Assembly (NCBI GenBank): GCA_023213315.1
Contig: JAKCPI010002592.1
Coordinates: forward strand, 1 to 64,000
Direction: 5' to 3'
DNA length: 64,000 nt
Source: Euborellia annulipes
Taxonomy: Eukaryota > Arthropoda > Insecta > Dermaptera > Anisolabididae
Shown here: positions 1 to 11,311 of the stretch, piece after piece
Layout of the letters: the number at the start of each line of letters is the position of its first letter
Numbering within the stretch: the first letter of the stretch is position 1
The notes under the pieces: model-generated
Database searches by the model: none
Told to the model about the DNA's origin: nothing
What the model saw: the letters and a program-made list of their open reading frames with translations, nothing else
Made by a program: the position numbers and the translations under genes

Positions 1-1523
1 ACATAGGGGTATTTGACGTAAACCCGATCAAAATAGAAAAAATTCAGTTTACCTAATGCTACCCAAAATGGATGTTTCTTCATCTACTATAACCGGCTTA
101 TTGAATCCAGCCCCTCCGACCCTTCTGGTTCGGCTATCTGGTCACAATGTCAGTCGGAAGTCAGTCATTGTTTTAACTGCTTGCGCTTGGTTTTAGGCGC
201 TCTCTCATTTTCGTTACTCAGTTTTTTGTGCAAAATGTCTTCATGCGGCGGTCAACAGAAAAAAACGACTTGAATGTAATAAAATTGAAGGTAAGCTCTC
301 TATATTACAGTATATTTGATTGAAAAGTTTGAACGTAATTATCACTGTTTTTTTATAGAAATATCAAAAGTCCGCTTTTTTTGAACATTTTTTTAAGAAA
401 ATTTCAGACAAATTAGTGTTTTTGTTTATGTGTCGCGGCTTGTCGCCTCAAACTTTTTATATGGGCATAAAGTTTAGTCTTTTAGGATGTAGAAACAAGA
501 AAAACATTTCACCCCGACTCACCCCATATTTTTTTATTAGACTTTAAAGTGAACGAGGGAGCAGAAATTCATTAAATCGATTTAGTATAATTTTAGTTTT
601 TCTTTTGTTATAGATCCTTTGGGAAGAGTTTAAAAAAATTGCAAGGATGGAGTTCTATGATATTTTGAAAGAGTTCCAAGGAAAAAAATGAAAAAAATAG
701 ATTTGATGGAAAAGACTCATTCAACTAACTTCATGTCCTCCCCGAAGAACAGGTCCCTCGTTCACGTAAAAATACTATAAGAAAATATAGGGTGAGATGG
801 GGGGGGATATATTTTTCTTGTTTCTACATCTAAAGGACTAAACTTTATGCAGATAAAAAGTTTGAACGACACATAAACAAAAACATAATTTGTCTGAAAT
901 TTTCTTAAAAAAAACGTACAAAAAAGCGACTTTTGATATTTATAGAAAGTAGTGATAATTACGTTTATTGGAATCAAATATACTGTAATATGAAATACCT
1001 TCAATTTCCACATTCAAGTCGTTTTTTCTGTTGGCCACCACATGAAGATATTTTGCACAAAAAACTGACTAACGAAAATGAGAGCGCCTAGAACCAAGAC
1101 AAGAAGCAGTTGACACAATGACTGGTCCGAGTGATGTTATGACCAGGTAGCCGAACCGGAAGGGTTGGGGGGGTGTAAAGGGGGTAATAATAACCCCCTC
1201 CACGAATTTGAAAAAAAAAATACTTTTTTTCGAAAAAAATTTTATTTTTAATGTAAAATTTTAAAAGTGTACTAAAAATTTTATTTGTACGCGTATTTAT
1301 ATTCTTATATAAGGAAAATAATAAATAATTAGCCAGAATGCGCCTTTAAATTTTCAATTAAGAAAAAATTGTGTTATGCGACCAGTCACACCAGATTACC
1401 CCCCCCTCCCGAGAAACACCTCTGAATCCGTTCTTGATTCCAATAAACCGAGTTATAGTAGATAAAGCATCAATTTTGAGTTTTCTATTTTTGATCGGGT
1501 TTTTACTTTAAATACTCCTATGT
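1..1523. repeat. Long foldback element with inverted arms of about 0.5-0.75 kb
   Basis: The first ~560 bases recur in reverse complement from about 750 to 1523. Matching landmarks are ACATAGGGGTATTT at base 1 against AAATACTCCTATGT at 1523, the GAACGAGGGA/TCCCTCGTTC pair near the centre, and the GGTTCGGCTA/TAGCCGAACC pair. Arms are diverged. The right arm is longer because a MITE sits in it (1168-1408). No transposase reading frame is visible. The left edge is the window edge, so a target duplication cannot be tested. Class unknown. Confidence 0.75.
1168..1408. mobile_element. MITE nested in the right arm of the foldback; second copy near 15.2-15.4 kb
   Basis: A GGGGGTAATAATAACCCCC-type end and a GACCAGTCACACCAGATTACCCCC end enclose about 240 bases that interrupt the foldback arm. 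The same sequence recurs inverted at 15,163-15,390, including CTGGTGTGACTGGTCGCA and the AAAGGCGCATTCTG stretch. Interruption of an otherwise paired arm shows it arrived later than the foldback. Confidence 0.6.
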
Positions 1524-1747
1524 GCGATGGACAGTCAAGGCAAAAATGTTATAAAATAAATGTTTCTTGGAACAGAATTAGAAATATCATCTCTTCAGAA
1601 TTCATCACTTAAAATTGATTTGGCTTCCAATTAATTTCAATACCTATTCACCGAATCAAATAGCTTCAGATTCGAAAAAAAAAACTTAATTAACATTATT
1701 TTATTTAATAAATCTAAAATTCTTAATTCAATCACCTATTTTTTAAT

Positions 1748-1797
1748 TTTTTTACTTTCTCTTACCTATGTATATATGTAATATATATGAGGGAAAG
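1748..1797. repeat. Fragment of dispersed repeat family A (TACTTTCTCTTACC ends)
   Basis: The stretch TTTACTTTCTCTTACC followed by alternating TA steps matches the ends of the family seen whole at 13.4, 15.8, 26.0, 35.2 and 44.1 kb. Here it is cut short by the hAT-like terminus at 1798. Confidence 0.55.
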
Positions 1798-1930
1798 CAG
1801 CGGCGTAACCAGCCTTTGAGGGCGGGGGGGGCGAAGCTCAACTAGGGCGCCGATTTTCCAGGGGGCTCCGCCCCCTGGACCCCTTGCTCGCCTTCGGTGA
1901 GCAATTGCCCGCCTTCGGCGGGCAAATTTC
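1798..1930. mobile_element. hAT-like terminus followed by two TTCG-loop hairpins
   Basis: CAGCGGCGTAACCAG is the inverted partner of CTGGTTACGCCACTG at about 3323 and 4840. G-runs follow the terminus. Then come two adjacent hairpins, TTGCTCGCCTTCGGTGAGCAA-like and TTGCCCGCC-TTCG-GGCGGGCAA-like, both closing on TTCG tetraloops. No matching 8-bp duplication flanks 1798 and 3323, so these two ends may belong to different copies. Confidence 0.5.
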
Positions 1931-2114
1931 TTGCATCCTCTAATTTCCTCAGCGAATTTGTTTATATTTACATGTTTTTTAAAGACACCTGTATGATTTT
2001 GTTTTTTTTTTTTCTTTGCTTTTACGAAAAATGTCGTTTTCTTCTGTGATTATTTCAAAAACTATTCAGTTTTCGGAAAAATATCAAAGAATAAAAACCT
2101 TTTCAAATTGAGTA

Positions 2115-3326
2115 TTTTATCATAATATAAGAAAAAAATTGAAAATTTCAAAATTTTTGAAAAAACTTTTTAAGTAAAGTACTACTTCCAAGTGACGTAT
2201 TTACTCCAAAAGTTAATAGAAATCTACAATTTTAGTGTAAGGAGCATTTACCAAATTTTATCGATCTAGCTGCTTTGGTTTTTAAGCAATCGTGTTCACA
2301 CACACACCCAGACCTAATTCCAAAAGAATATACGAGAAAGTCTCGGGGAAGTCATTCCCCATATTTTTTTTTAACACACACTTTTTTCCCATTCACACTC
2401 ACACACACATGCACACAGTCTTTTCGGCAACTTGGACCATATGACTTTGACTTTGACATTTGGTATCCAAATGGCTTAAATAAAATCATAGGACTGCCTG
2501 AGATCCGAACCCCCGATTAGAGCCCTGCACGGGTACGGGCCCGTAGGCCCGTTACCCGCCCGACCCGCGGACCGGGCCGGGCGGGCTTTGGAGGCCATTA
2601 AAAAATTACGGGCGGGTAGCAAGTCTAAATAAACGGGTTCGGGCGGACGGGCATGCAATTGAAATTTTATTGAAAAATTGCTAGACATTCGTTCATTCAT
2701 TCACTAAATCTCGGGCGGGAATGGGCGGGTTTGAAAAAATTCCGGGCGGGCTCGGGCGAGCCTGAAGAATGGTAAAAGCCCTTTCATTTTGAGAAAATCG
2801 AAAAAAACTGAAAAACTACATCAGTAAAATTCTAGTACTTTTTGGTTTATTTTGATTAAAAGCTTATTTTCACGGTCCCGGGGGGTGTTTAACTTAAATA
2901 TAACATTTCAGTCTCATAGCTCAATTCCTTCATGCTTAAAAAAATTTTGAATTCCAAAAAATTAAATATTAAGGCTTATACGAATCCTGAGTAAATCTCC
3001 ACAGCCTTAAAACATCAAATTAAGGCTTATATATTGCAAAATAAAAAAAAATTTTAATTATAAAGCCTCTATATACGTTATTTATTATTTTTGGAATTAA
3101 ATTCATTTAAAATAGTAGAATTCTAGTTGTAATATAATTTTAAAAGAAAACTATCAATTTTTTAAGACAATCGATGAAAAGAATACGATAAAATCACATT
3201 CGCTGGGCTATATATTAGAGGCCGTAGGGCGCCTATGCCGGTTTCGGGGGGGCGCCAAGGGCTCGATGCGCCTGGGGCGGGGGGCTCGCGCCCCCCCTCG
3301 CCCCCCCCCTGGTTACGCCACTGAAT
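2115..3326. repeat. Composite repeat unit, first of two tandem copies
   Basis: This unit and the next (3327-4841) share their whole order: an AAATTTC-rich start, the AAGTGACGTATTTACTCC block, a truncated SINE on the minus strand (2385-2518), a GC-rich CCCTGCACGGGTACGGGC block with many CGGGC steps, a piece of family A, and a GC-rich hAT-like end CTGGTTACGCCACTG. The TAGAGCCCTGCACGGG start of the GC block resembles hAT termini. Short reading frames here are repeat translations, not genes. Confidence 0.75.
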
Positions 3327-4841
3327 ATAACAAAGAAATTGAAAATTTCGAAATTTCTGAAAAAACTTATTAGGAAAAGTACTACTTCCAAGTGACGTAT
3401 TTACTCCAAAAGTTGATAGAAATCTACAATTTTAGTGTAAGGAGCATTTTCCAAATTTTATCGATCTAGCTGCTTTGGTTTTTAAGCAATCGTGTTCACA
3501 CACACACCCAGACGTAATTCCAAAAGAATATACGATAAAGTCTCGGGGAAGTCATTCCCCATATTTTTTTTTAACACATACTTCTTTCCCATTCACACTC
3601 ACACTCACACACACATGCACACAGTCTTTTCGGCAACTTAGGAGATATAAGACTTTGACTTTGAAATTTGGTATCCAAATGGCTTAAATAAAATCATCAG
3701 ACTGCCTGGGATCCGAACCCCCGATTAGAGCCCTGCACGGGTACGGGTTGGCCCGTAGGCCCGTTACCTACCCGGCCCGCGGACCGGGCCGGGCGTGCTT
3801 TGGAGGCCATGAAAAAATTACGTGCGGGTACGGGCGGGTAGCAAGTCTAAATAAACGGGTTCGGGCGGACGGGCATGCAAATGAAATTTTATTTAAAAAT
3901 TGCTAGACATTCGTTCATTCATTCACTAAATCTCGGGCGGAAATGGGCGGGTTTGAAAAAATTCCGGGCGGGCTCGGGCGGGCCTGAAGAATGGTAAAAG
4001 CCCTTTCATTTTGAGAAAATCGAAAAAACTGAAAAACTACATCAGTAAAATACTAGTACTTTTTGGCCAATTTTGATTAAAAGCTTATTTTCACGGTCCC
4101 GGGGGTGTTTAAATTAAATATATCATTTCAGTCTCATAGCTCAATTCCTTCTTTTTTTTTTTTTTTTTTTTTTTTTAAACATTCACACTTTTTTTTTTCT
4201 CATTCACACTCACACTCACACACACATTCACACTGTCTTTTCGGCAGCTCAGGCCATATAAGACATTTACGATAACCGTTATTTATGAATTTATATATAT
4301 TAGGGTCCAGGCATTTTTATTTAAGCCATCTGGTATCCAGATGGCTTAAATAAAATCATCGGACTGCCTGGGGTCCGAACCCGCGACGTTTGGTATATGA
4401 GGTTAGCACGCTAACCTCTACACCACGCCCCGTGGGCTCTCAATTCCTTCATGCTTAAAAAAGTTTAGAATTTCAAAAAATTAAATATTAAGGCTTATAC
4501 GAATCCTGAGTAATTCTCCACAGCCATAAAACATCAAATTAAGGCTTATATATTGCAAAATAAAAAAAATTTTAATTATAAAGCCTCTATATACGTTATT
4601 TATTATTTTTGGAATTAAATTCATTTAAAATAGTAGAATTCAAGTTGTAATATAATTTTAAAAGAAAACAATCAATTTTTTAAGACAATGGTAGAAAAGA
4701 ATATGATAAAATCACATACGCTGGGCTATATTTTAGAGGCCGTAGGGCGCCTATGCCGTTTTCGGGGGGCGCCAAGGGCTCGATGCGCCTGGGGCGGGGG
4801 GCTCGCGCCCCCCCTCGCCCCCCCTGGTTACGCCACTGATA
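3327..4841. repeat. Composite repeat unit, second tandem copy, with a SINE inserted
   Basis: It repeats the order of 2115-3326 with scattered substitutions (truncated SINE at 3585-3726, GC block at 3727-3990, hAT-like end at 4840). It is longer only because a full SINE with a 12-bp duplication was inserted at 4152-4438, so that SINE arrived after the tandem duplication. Confidence 0.75.
4152..4438 (-). mobile_element. tRNA-derived SINE, full copy with 12-bp target duplication
   Basis: CTCAATTCCTTC occurs at 4140-4151 and again at 4439-4450, so the insertion is exact. Read on the minus strand, the head carries RNA polymerase III-like boxes (TGGTGTAGAGGTTAGCGTG as box A, GGTTCGGACCCC as box B). 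A body with the palindrome CATTTGGATACCAGATGGC and a GTGTGAATG-rich 3' part follow, with the poly-A tail seen as the T-run at 4152-4176. Confidence 0.85.
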
Positions 4842-5948
4842 CTGCACATGTTTAGTTAATATTACGTATACCGATCGCTACCGGAGGACGTTCAACACCC
4901 TGGTTTCTAGGGACCACCCGAGGTTTCGTTACCAGAGCTTGGAAATATAGATTTTTGAATTGGAATTTTATTTAAAAAAATATTGCCAACTGAATAAATA
5001 ATAAGATTTTACTTGTAAATAAATTATTTCCACAGTATAAATAAATATTTTTTATTTATTCAAAATGATTAAAAATATCCATTTATAAATATTTCAGAAT
5101 AAATATTAAATTGTGTGCCTATTTAATTAATCAAGTTGTTTTAATTCTTAAAAACGTAAAGGCCTAATCGATGCGTTTTATTTACGAGAAATGTTTTTTT
5201 TTTTTAAAGGGACTAAGATTTAATAATAGATATAGGAGTGAAATTTAAACATTAAATTGGTATTATAAATGTAGTTAGATAAGTAAATTCTTGATTTTGG
5301 TGGCATTCAATCTCGTTAAGATTTGACCCTCAATCTCCCTTTTTGGGGGGAATACATAGAACCAAGTCCCGAGTTCCGGAACAGGGATGAAATATATCTG
5401 TCCTGCTGCGGTCGATAAGGCTGTCAACCTCTTAACGATGGAGCCCATTCCATTCCATCTGCTCATCAAGATAAGGCCTTGAGGGTTTAATTGCACGCCA
5501 AAACAGTAACGATGTCTTATCAAGAACAAACAGGTGTTTCAATGACTTAGGAAAATTAAAATATTCAATTTGAATTTAACAAAAATAAAAAAAAATTGGT
5601 TGATTTTTTAAAATATTTTTTGAGAGTTTATAAACGTTTTTGCATATTCAGAAAAATTAAATTGATTTTTACTTATTACTTATTCTTAACTTCACTCGCT
5701 CAAAAATCAGAATACTTTTTCTTAAATATAGATTTTGAAATAAAGTAACTATAATTAATGAATAGGCTACATAAGTACAATACGTCTTAGGGCCTGTTGC
5801 TTCACATCTAGTCAACTATTAAACTTATCCGACCGATAGTAAATCATCGATACAGTAAATAAGAACACGGTTAACCTTCGAGTTTAAAAAAAAAATGAGT
5901 TTATCACATATAATTAATTTTCTGAGGTTTAAGGAAAGTTTTGTAAAG
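4842..5948. other. AT-rich intergenic stretch with one GC-rich module
   Basis: No gene is supported. Bases 4862-4932, read on the minus strand, hold a copy of the ~75-nt GC-rich module also found at 27,759 and 30,415 (shared GTGTTGAACGTCC and a CGGTAGCGATCGG hairpin). The 84-codon frame near 5275-5529 has no start context or splice support. Confidence 0.5.
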
Positions 5949-6085
5949 TTTATTAAAGCTTTTGTGGTTTGTATTATTATTATGGAGTCAAATTTGTATT
6001 AATTATTTATTAATATAAATACTGGTCTGCTTATTCTGCATTCGTTTTCAAGTACTGTGCACTTGTTCCAACTCAAGTGAATTTG
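5949..6085. repeat. Foldback family F, partial copy
   Basis: GTTTATTAAAGCTTTTGTGG and the block TCTGCATTCGTTTTCAAGTA match the family F elements at 14.1, 40.6 and 59.5 kb. Only the left part is present. 6086-6400 is AT-rich and unassigned. Confidence 0.6.
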
Positions 6086-6413
6086 TGAAGTTAGCAACTT
6101 ATTAAAAATTAAAATTAATTAAAATAAATATTAAAAATTAAAATAATTAATTAAAGCTAATTTATTTTTTAACAAAAAATATAAAAATTTTCAAAAAAAA
6201 TAAATAAACAAGGCTTGTGTTTCTAATTTCAATCCCCTTATCTTCGGGTCTTAGCTACTTAACTACGATCTGGGCTCTTATTTAATCACACGATTAGCTT
6301 AACTAGATGTGAAAAGACTCGAAAGTCGTATTCATATTCGAGAGATAACATTAGTTAGTAAATTAGATGTGAAGCAACCGGCCCTTAAAAGACAAACACT
6401 TTTATAATAAGAT

Positions 6414-6688
6414 GCCCCCGGGTGTGGCATAGTAGGTAGCGTGCCTACCTCCTATGCCAAACGTCGCGGGTTCGGACCCAGGCAGTCCGATGATTTTATT
6501 TAAGCCATTTGGATACCAGATGGCTTAAATAGAAATGCCTGAACCCACAATAGATAATATATATTACAACGGTTATCGTCAAAGTCTTAAATGGCCTAAG
6601 TTGCCGAAAAGACTGTGTGAATGTGTGTGTGAGTGTGAGTGTGAATGAGAAAAAAGTGTGAATGTTTGAAAAAAAAAAAAAAATAATA
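6414..6688 (+). mobile_element. tRNA-derived SINE, full copy
   Basis: ATAATAAGAT at 6404-6413 and 6689-6698 is a 10-bp target duplication. The head GGTGTGGCATAGTAGGTAGC is a decayed box A region, and CGGGTTCGGACCC is box B. The body matches the copy at 4152-4438 and ends in poly-A. Confidence 0.8.
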
Positions 6689-6768
6689 ATAATAAGATAA
6701 TAAATTTTCAGTAGCCTATAGACAAATAGTTAAAGTATTTGTAAAATAAATGAGGATAGGTGTAGGTG

Positions 6769-7059
6769 CATGGGCGTACCCAGCGAGGGGCAGGGGGGGG
6801 CAAATGCCCCCCCCTAGAAACAAAAAAAAATTAAATGTTTATAAAGTGATGAAACGAAACAAAATTGGGGGATGGCGACGGGGAATGATTTTTTTTGTTA
6901 GGACTCGAGGGTTTTTAGGCCTTTAATTCGAAGGCTTTTCCCCTCTATATAAAAAATAGCTATGTTACAATATGGACGACCATGATCTGCCTCCCCCCCT
7001 GGACGACCATGATCTGACCATGCCCCCCCCCCCTAGATTTGATCCTGGGTACGCTCATG
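6769..7059. mobile_element. hAT-like MITE with perfect 8-bp target duplication
   Basis: Ends are CATGGGCGTACCCAG and CTGGGTACGCTCATG. TGTAGGTG occurs at 6761-6768 and 7060-7067. A G-run lies just inside the left end and C-runs just inside the right end. An internal GGACGACCATGATCTG block is duplicated near 6971 and 7001. No coding capacity. Confidence 0.85.
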
Positions 7060-7257
7060 TGTAGGTGGGAGAGGGAAGAGGCTGGAAACAGAGGTATAGC
7101 AACAGCTATCAAGATTCAAGCAATGAAGCAATATTAAGCAGAGCGAAAACTAGAGTGGGTGGCCTCGAAAAATCAGCCATCGATATAAATTAGTTTTTAC
7201 AAATTTATAGTAGGCCCTACAATATTTGAAGAAGTGGCTTTAGATATGGATAATATA

Positions 7258-7443
7258 CTGGAAGGCAGGTGCAGCCAAAAAACAAAAACCATTCTGGACT
7301 CTCACAGAATACCGAGATGTTTCGGGTAAAATTTATTTATTATCCCATCATTAGTCGTTAATTCTTAAATAGTGCAGGTGTTCGTCTCGGTTTTTCTGTG
7401 AGCAAACAGAGGTTTTTATTTTTTGGTTGCAACTGCCTTTCAG
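7258..7443. mobile_element. Tc1/mariner-like MITE (TA duplication)
   Basis: The 186-base element is nearly a hairpin: CTGGAAGGCAGGTGCAGCC at the left pairs with GGTTGCAACTGCCTTTCAG at the right, and TA flanks both sides. The arms extend inward through a shared AAAAAC region and TCTGTGAG/CTCACAGA. Confidence 0.65.
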
Positions 7444-8356
7444 TACTGTATATTATAAATATAATAAAATTTGCCTCGGTACCGAAAATTAGGGAAATTA
7501 AAAAGAATACTATTTAAGAGAAAAATTCTTTGAGTTTTTTGGTCGGAAATATTTATAATTGATTATTTAAATATATCTTGTAAAAATAAAGTAATTTTTT
7601 TTATATCAGGTGATTAGTTTTGTTATTGGTATTAATATTTAATTAATTACATCTCTCCTGGGTACGTCCACGCCCACGTAAATCAAGACTATTAATTAAA
7701 GTTAAAATTGATTCAAGCTCTGGTCTGATCGTACCAAATTGTTAATAAAAAAATAAATCCCTTTTTTTTACTCGGGTTAGATTGATTGTTCAATGACCTA
7801 GTGACCTAATTTTCATTAAATTAAATGAATTTATTTTTGAAAGGAATATTTGATTGTAATTGAAAAAAAAAACTTTATCTATACATATAAACTCTCAGTA
7901 ATAAAGTAAAAAATGAACTGGAAAATTAAAGAAATATTATTTTCCTTCTCTAATGAATATTTGTACAATTTATTTTTAATCAACTGGCATGAAAAAAAAA
8001 TATATAATGATAATATTCAAAATGATTTACCGCGTGTTATATTGCAAATTTGTAATTATGACCAGAATCCAATTTTAAATAAAGTTTATTTTCCACAACT
8101 GTGTTTACTTTTACGCTTGAGTGAATTCTAATTAAATTAAAGTATCACTCGATTTTAATTAATAATAAATTATTTAAAGCTGTGATAGAATCAACTGTAA
8201 AGAACAATGAAGATTTGGCATTCTCATTCATATCTTGATAAGTGAGTGTAGAAGAGAATTTAAATTTTTAGAATAATTGGTGTTCATATAGCATAGTTAT
8301 TGGGCAGGCAAATGAAATAAACTCACTAATAGATTTTCTGAGTCATTTTAGCCATA
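7444..8356. other. AT-rich intergenic DNA
   Basis: Nothing gene-like was recognised. The 72-codon frame at 7913-8131 is long for such AT-rich DNA but has biased, low-complexity composition and no family resemblance. Confidence 0.4.
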
Positions 8357-8700
8357 CGTCAGGTCTATTCTTTAAAAACAGACGTTAAAATTTAACATTA
8401 AAGAAACATTTTAAAGCCAAAGCGTTAACATTTAGTAAATAGTGTTAAAAATTAATGTCATGTCTAGGGAGTGCCTTTAATATTTTAATGTCGGGTTTAA
8501 AATAAAAATGGCATCCTTAACCTAAAAAGTAAGGTTATAATTTTGAGAGCTTTAAAATAAAAGCAACATGTTAACGTCGCTGTTAAAACTTTGTTTAGAG
8601 AATAGCATTTTTTTAACACTGATTGTTTTTACATTACTTTTTAACACCCATTTGTTTATTTTAAATTTTAACTTCTGTTTTTAGAGAATAGACTTCAGGT
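8357..8700. mobile_element. Small inverted-repeat element, class unknown
   Basis: GTCTATTCTTTAAAAACAGA near 8362 pairs with TCTGTTTTTAGAGAATAGAC ending near 8693, giving terminal arms of about 40 bp. TCAGGTCTA occurs on both flanks (about 8358 and 8694), a possible target duplication that overlaps the arms. AT-rich interior without coding capacity. Confidence 0.5.
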
Positions 8701-8702
8701 CT

Positions 8703-8832
8703 AGCCAGACAAAATTTTGTCATGAATATTTGTCTCATTGATCATAGGTCCTGAGGAAGGGAGGGACTTGCGTCCTAAACGTCAGCAATCGAAATAAAAA
8801 AATTGATTAAATTTTTGTCTGATTTCTTTCCT
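8703..8832 (+). repeat. Small foldback with hammerhead-like motif
   Basis: TAGCCAGACAAAATTTT at the left pairs with AAATTTTTGTCTGATTT...TGGCTA at the right. Inside, CTGAGGA, the hairpin GGAC-TTGC-GTCC, and AAACGTC follow in the order of a hammerhead core, but G12 of the GAAA box is T here and an outer stem is weak. It belongs with the motif-bearing foldbacks described at 33.4, 40.5 and 50.3 kb. Confidence 0.4.
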
Positions 8833-9141
8833 GGCTACCATCCTACTCATATTTGTCAATTGTACAGCCATCACCTTACTATGAATTACGCTAAATTTTC
8901 AGCAATTTTTTATTAAATACATGGTAATATATCCAAATATTTCAGAGACCTATTTGCACTCCTTCAGTGTATTTCACCTCTCACCAAGTATGCCCCTTAC
9001 AATTAAAACACTTGGAAACGACCATTTTTTCACCTATTTTTATTAAGCATCATTACCCACTGACAAAATTTCAGTTATATCCACCACATAATGCCATTTT
9101 TATTGTTGATTGATGTAAGAAACTTTTGTTTATATTAGAAA

Positions 9142-9905
9142 ATGGAAAAAAGTGAGTTACGAGCGGTGATTAAACACATATTTAAAAGGCCTAACACCCA
9201 AAGAAATCAAAGCTGAGTTGGATGAAGTGCATGGCACATCTGCTCCTGTGTTCGCAACTGTTTATAATTGAGTAAATGATTTTAAACGTGGCCACACCAC
9301 AAAGATGAACATCGTTCGGGACGTCCAGTGGAAATGACTACGCCCGAAATGAGTGACAAAATTCACGATATGGTTTTGAGTGATCGAAGAATCAAAGTGT
9401 GCAAAATAGTTAAGGCCACAGGCATATCGCAAGATATAGGCTTGGGTGTAAAAAAAGATCTCGGCAGGATGGGTGCCGCTTTTGCTCTCAACTGAGAATA
9501 ATCACAATCGTGTGGTCGCATCTGAGGCTGTTTTGACGCTTTTTAGTCGCAATCCCGACCAGTTTCTACGTCGATACATAACTGTAGACGAAACGTAGGA
9601 ACATTACTACACGCTAGAGACAAAGGAACAATCAAAACAGTGGATCTTTGGAAGGGGGGGGCTCCGAAGAAGGCGAAGACGGTGAAATCGGCCGGCAAGG
9701 GGGATGGCCACAGTTTTTTGGGATGCACGCGGAATCATCTACATCGATTACTTGGAAAAAGGGAAAACAATAACTGGAGAGTATTATGCAATTGTTATTG
9801 CACCAGTTGAGCGAAGAAATCAAGAAAAAACGCCTTCATTTGAAAAAGAAAAAGATCCTTTTCCATCAAGACGGGTGCAGTTTCGATGGCTAAAATTATG
9901 GAATT
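9142..9905 (+). pseudogene. mariner-family transposase, decayed and 3'-truncated
   Basis: The start ATGGAAAAAAGTGAGTTACG opens a mariner N-terminus. In shifting frames there follow the helix-turn-helix region, the linker with HRSGRPVE-like text (about 9310), the VLSDRRIKV region, the YITVDET stretch that holds the first catalytic Asp (near 9575), and the MATVFWDARGIIYIDYLEKG stretch (9704-9763) with the second catalytic Asp. Internal stops, frameshifts and a break after the MAKIMELK region (9888-9910) remove the last quarter of the protein, including the third catalytic residue. Terminal repeats were not found. Inactive relic of a cut-and-paste DNA transposon; family assignment is secure, subfamily is not. 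Confidence 0.9.
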
Positions 9906-11242
9906 AAAGTAATAAGTAAGAAAGGGTAAGACACACTGCGATGTTCATTTTGAGAAGTATGGACCATCAAACAATTATTCTAATCAACATTTTAAGTCAA
10001 ATTTCACTTTTAAATTAAAATTGATTGAGAATAAAAGGTTTTCCAAATTCATATCAGTTTCAAGATAATGCATTTCTGCGAGATTTTTTTTCATCCAAAT
10101 AAAAAAAGAGAAAACAAGCTCTTTAGATCCACTAGAAAACCATCGCGGATTATCATTTCATAATAGATAATGATACTTAATCCGGAGTGAATTGTTGGTT
10201 CAAAAAAATGACCCTTTAAATGAAAGGGTGAGTGAATAGCTTTAATTGAAATAAATGATTTGAATTCAAATAGATGATGCTTATACCCCTTTAATTAAAT
10301 GGAATAATCATAATATTTTTTTTTTAAATCTTTTAAAGAACATAAAAAAAGAATAAATACGACATTAGAAAGAAAAGATAATTATATATTTGTATAATTT
10401 ATTCAAAGAAAATAAATTAAAATGCAATTTTATATTTTAAATCTGATGAAATGATTTCAATTTCATTTAAAAGGCAATTCACAATTTAATTTAAGTTATT
10501 CTTAAATGATATATCTTTTTTTATATAGAAATGGAGTAAATGAGGCATGAGATAATTAAGTCGTACATGTTTGTTCATTCACACTTAAATCATCATTCTA
10601 GAATATTCTTTGAAAAAGCGTGGTTTTTTTAAGAGCTTAAAATCCTGGTTAATTACCTTTTTGCATAGAATTCATAATTAAGAAAGAATAAGGCATATAT
10701 TTTTTTGTGGTTTCGTTAAATATAACTTTTTATTAATGATAACATCTGTGTACCCTTCAATACAACAAAGAAAATTTGCATCTTATTCCAGAAAATAGAA
10801 AAAAAAATATTCAAATATAAAAACAAAGAACTCCGTCTACCGCACTATTTGAGGTCTAGTTTTCACGTGGTTTAAATAATTTTTTAGAAGAGGGGAGGGG
10901 CAAATTCTTCCTTGATGGTTAAACTGGAATGATATTTGAATTCAGAATGAAAAATCTTATCTTTCATTATTCTTGTGAAAGAAAAAAAGTTCATTTTTTT
11001 TCTACTAGTGAGTGTACTGGTGTTTTTTCTGTGATGACGTTTTTATTCATAATTGCGTTAATAATTAACAAATTTTTACAAATGAATGATTTTTAGAAAG
11101 CCAAAGAACTATAGAATATCGTAAATATATGTTATGTTACTTCAAAATTAATTTAATAATTTTCAAATTAATCAAAATTAAGTATTTGTTGTGTAAGATA
11201 TATGGGTCTTAAAATAATTTTTAAAAAGAAAAAGATTTCTCT
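9906..11242. other. AT-rich intergenic DNA
   Basis: No gene, RNA gene or clear repeat recognised. Mostly A/T runs with scattered ordinary sequence; a modest GC patch near 10,828-10,870 has no open frame of note. Confidence 0.4.
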
Positions 11243-11311
11243 TTTATTGGTATGAATAGAATTCGTGTATAGAATAATTTAGATCACATTAGGCCTAAAG
11301 GGTTCTTCTGG

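Noticed and set aside
762..1013. 83-codon minus-strand frame
   Set aside because: Lies in a foldback arm; AT-driven composition and no conserved motif.
4381..4435. Possible tRNA gene
   Set aside because: It is the head of a SINE with a poly-A tail and a 12-bp duplication, not a standalone tRNA. The same holds for 6,415, 23,402, 24,411 and 51,560.
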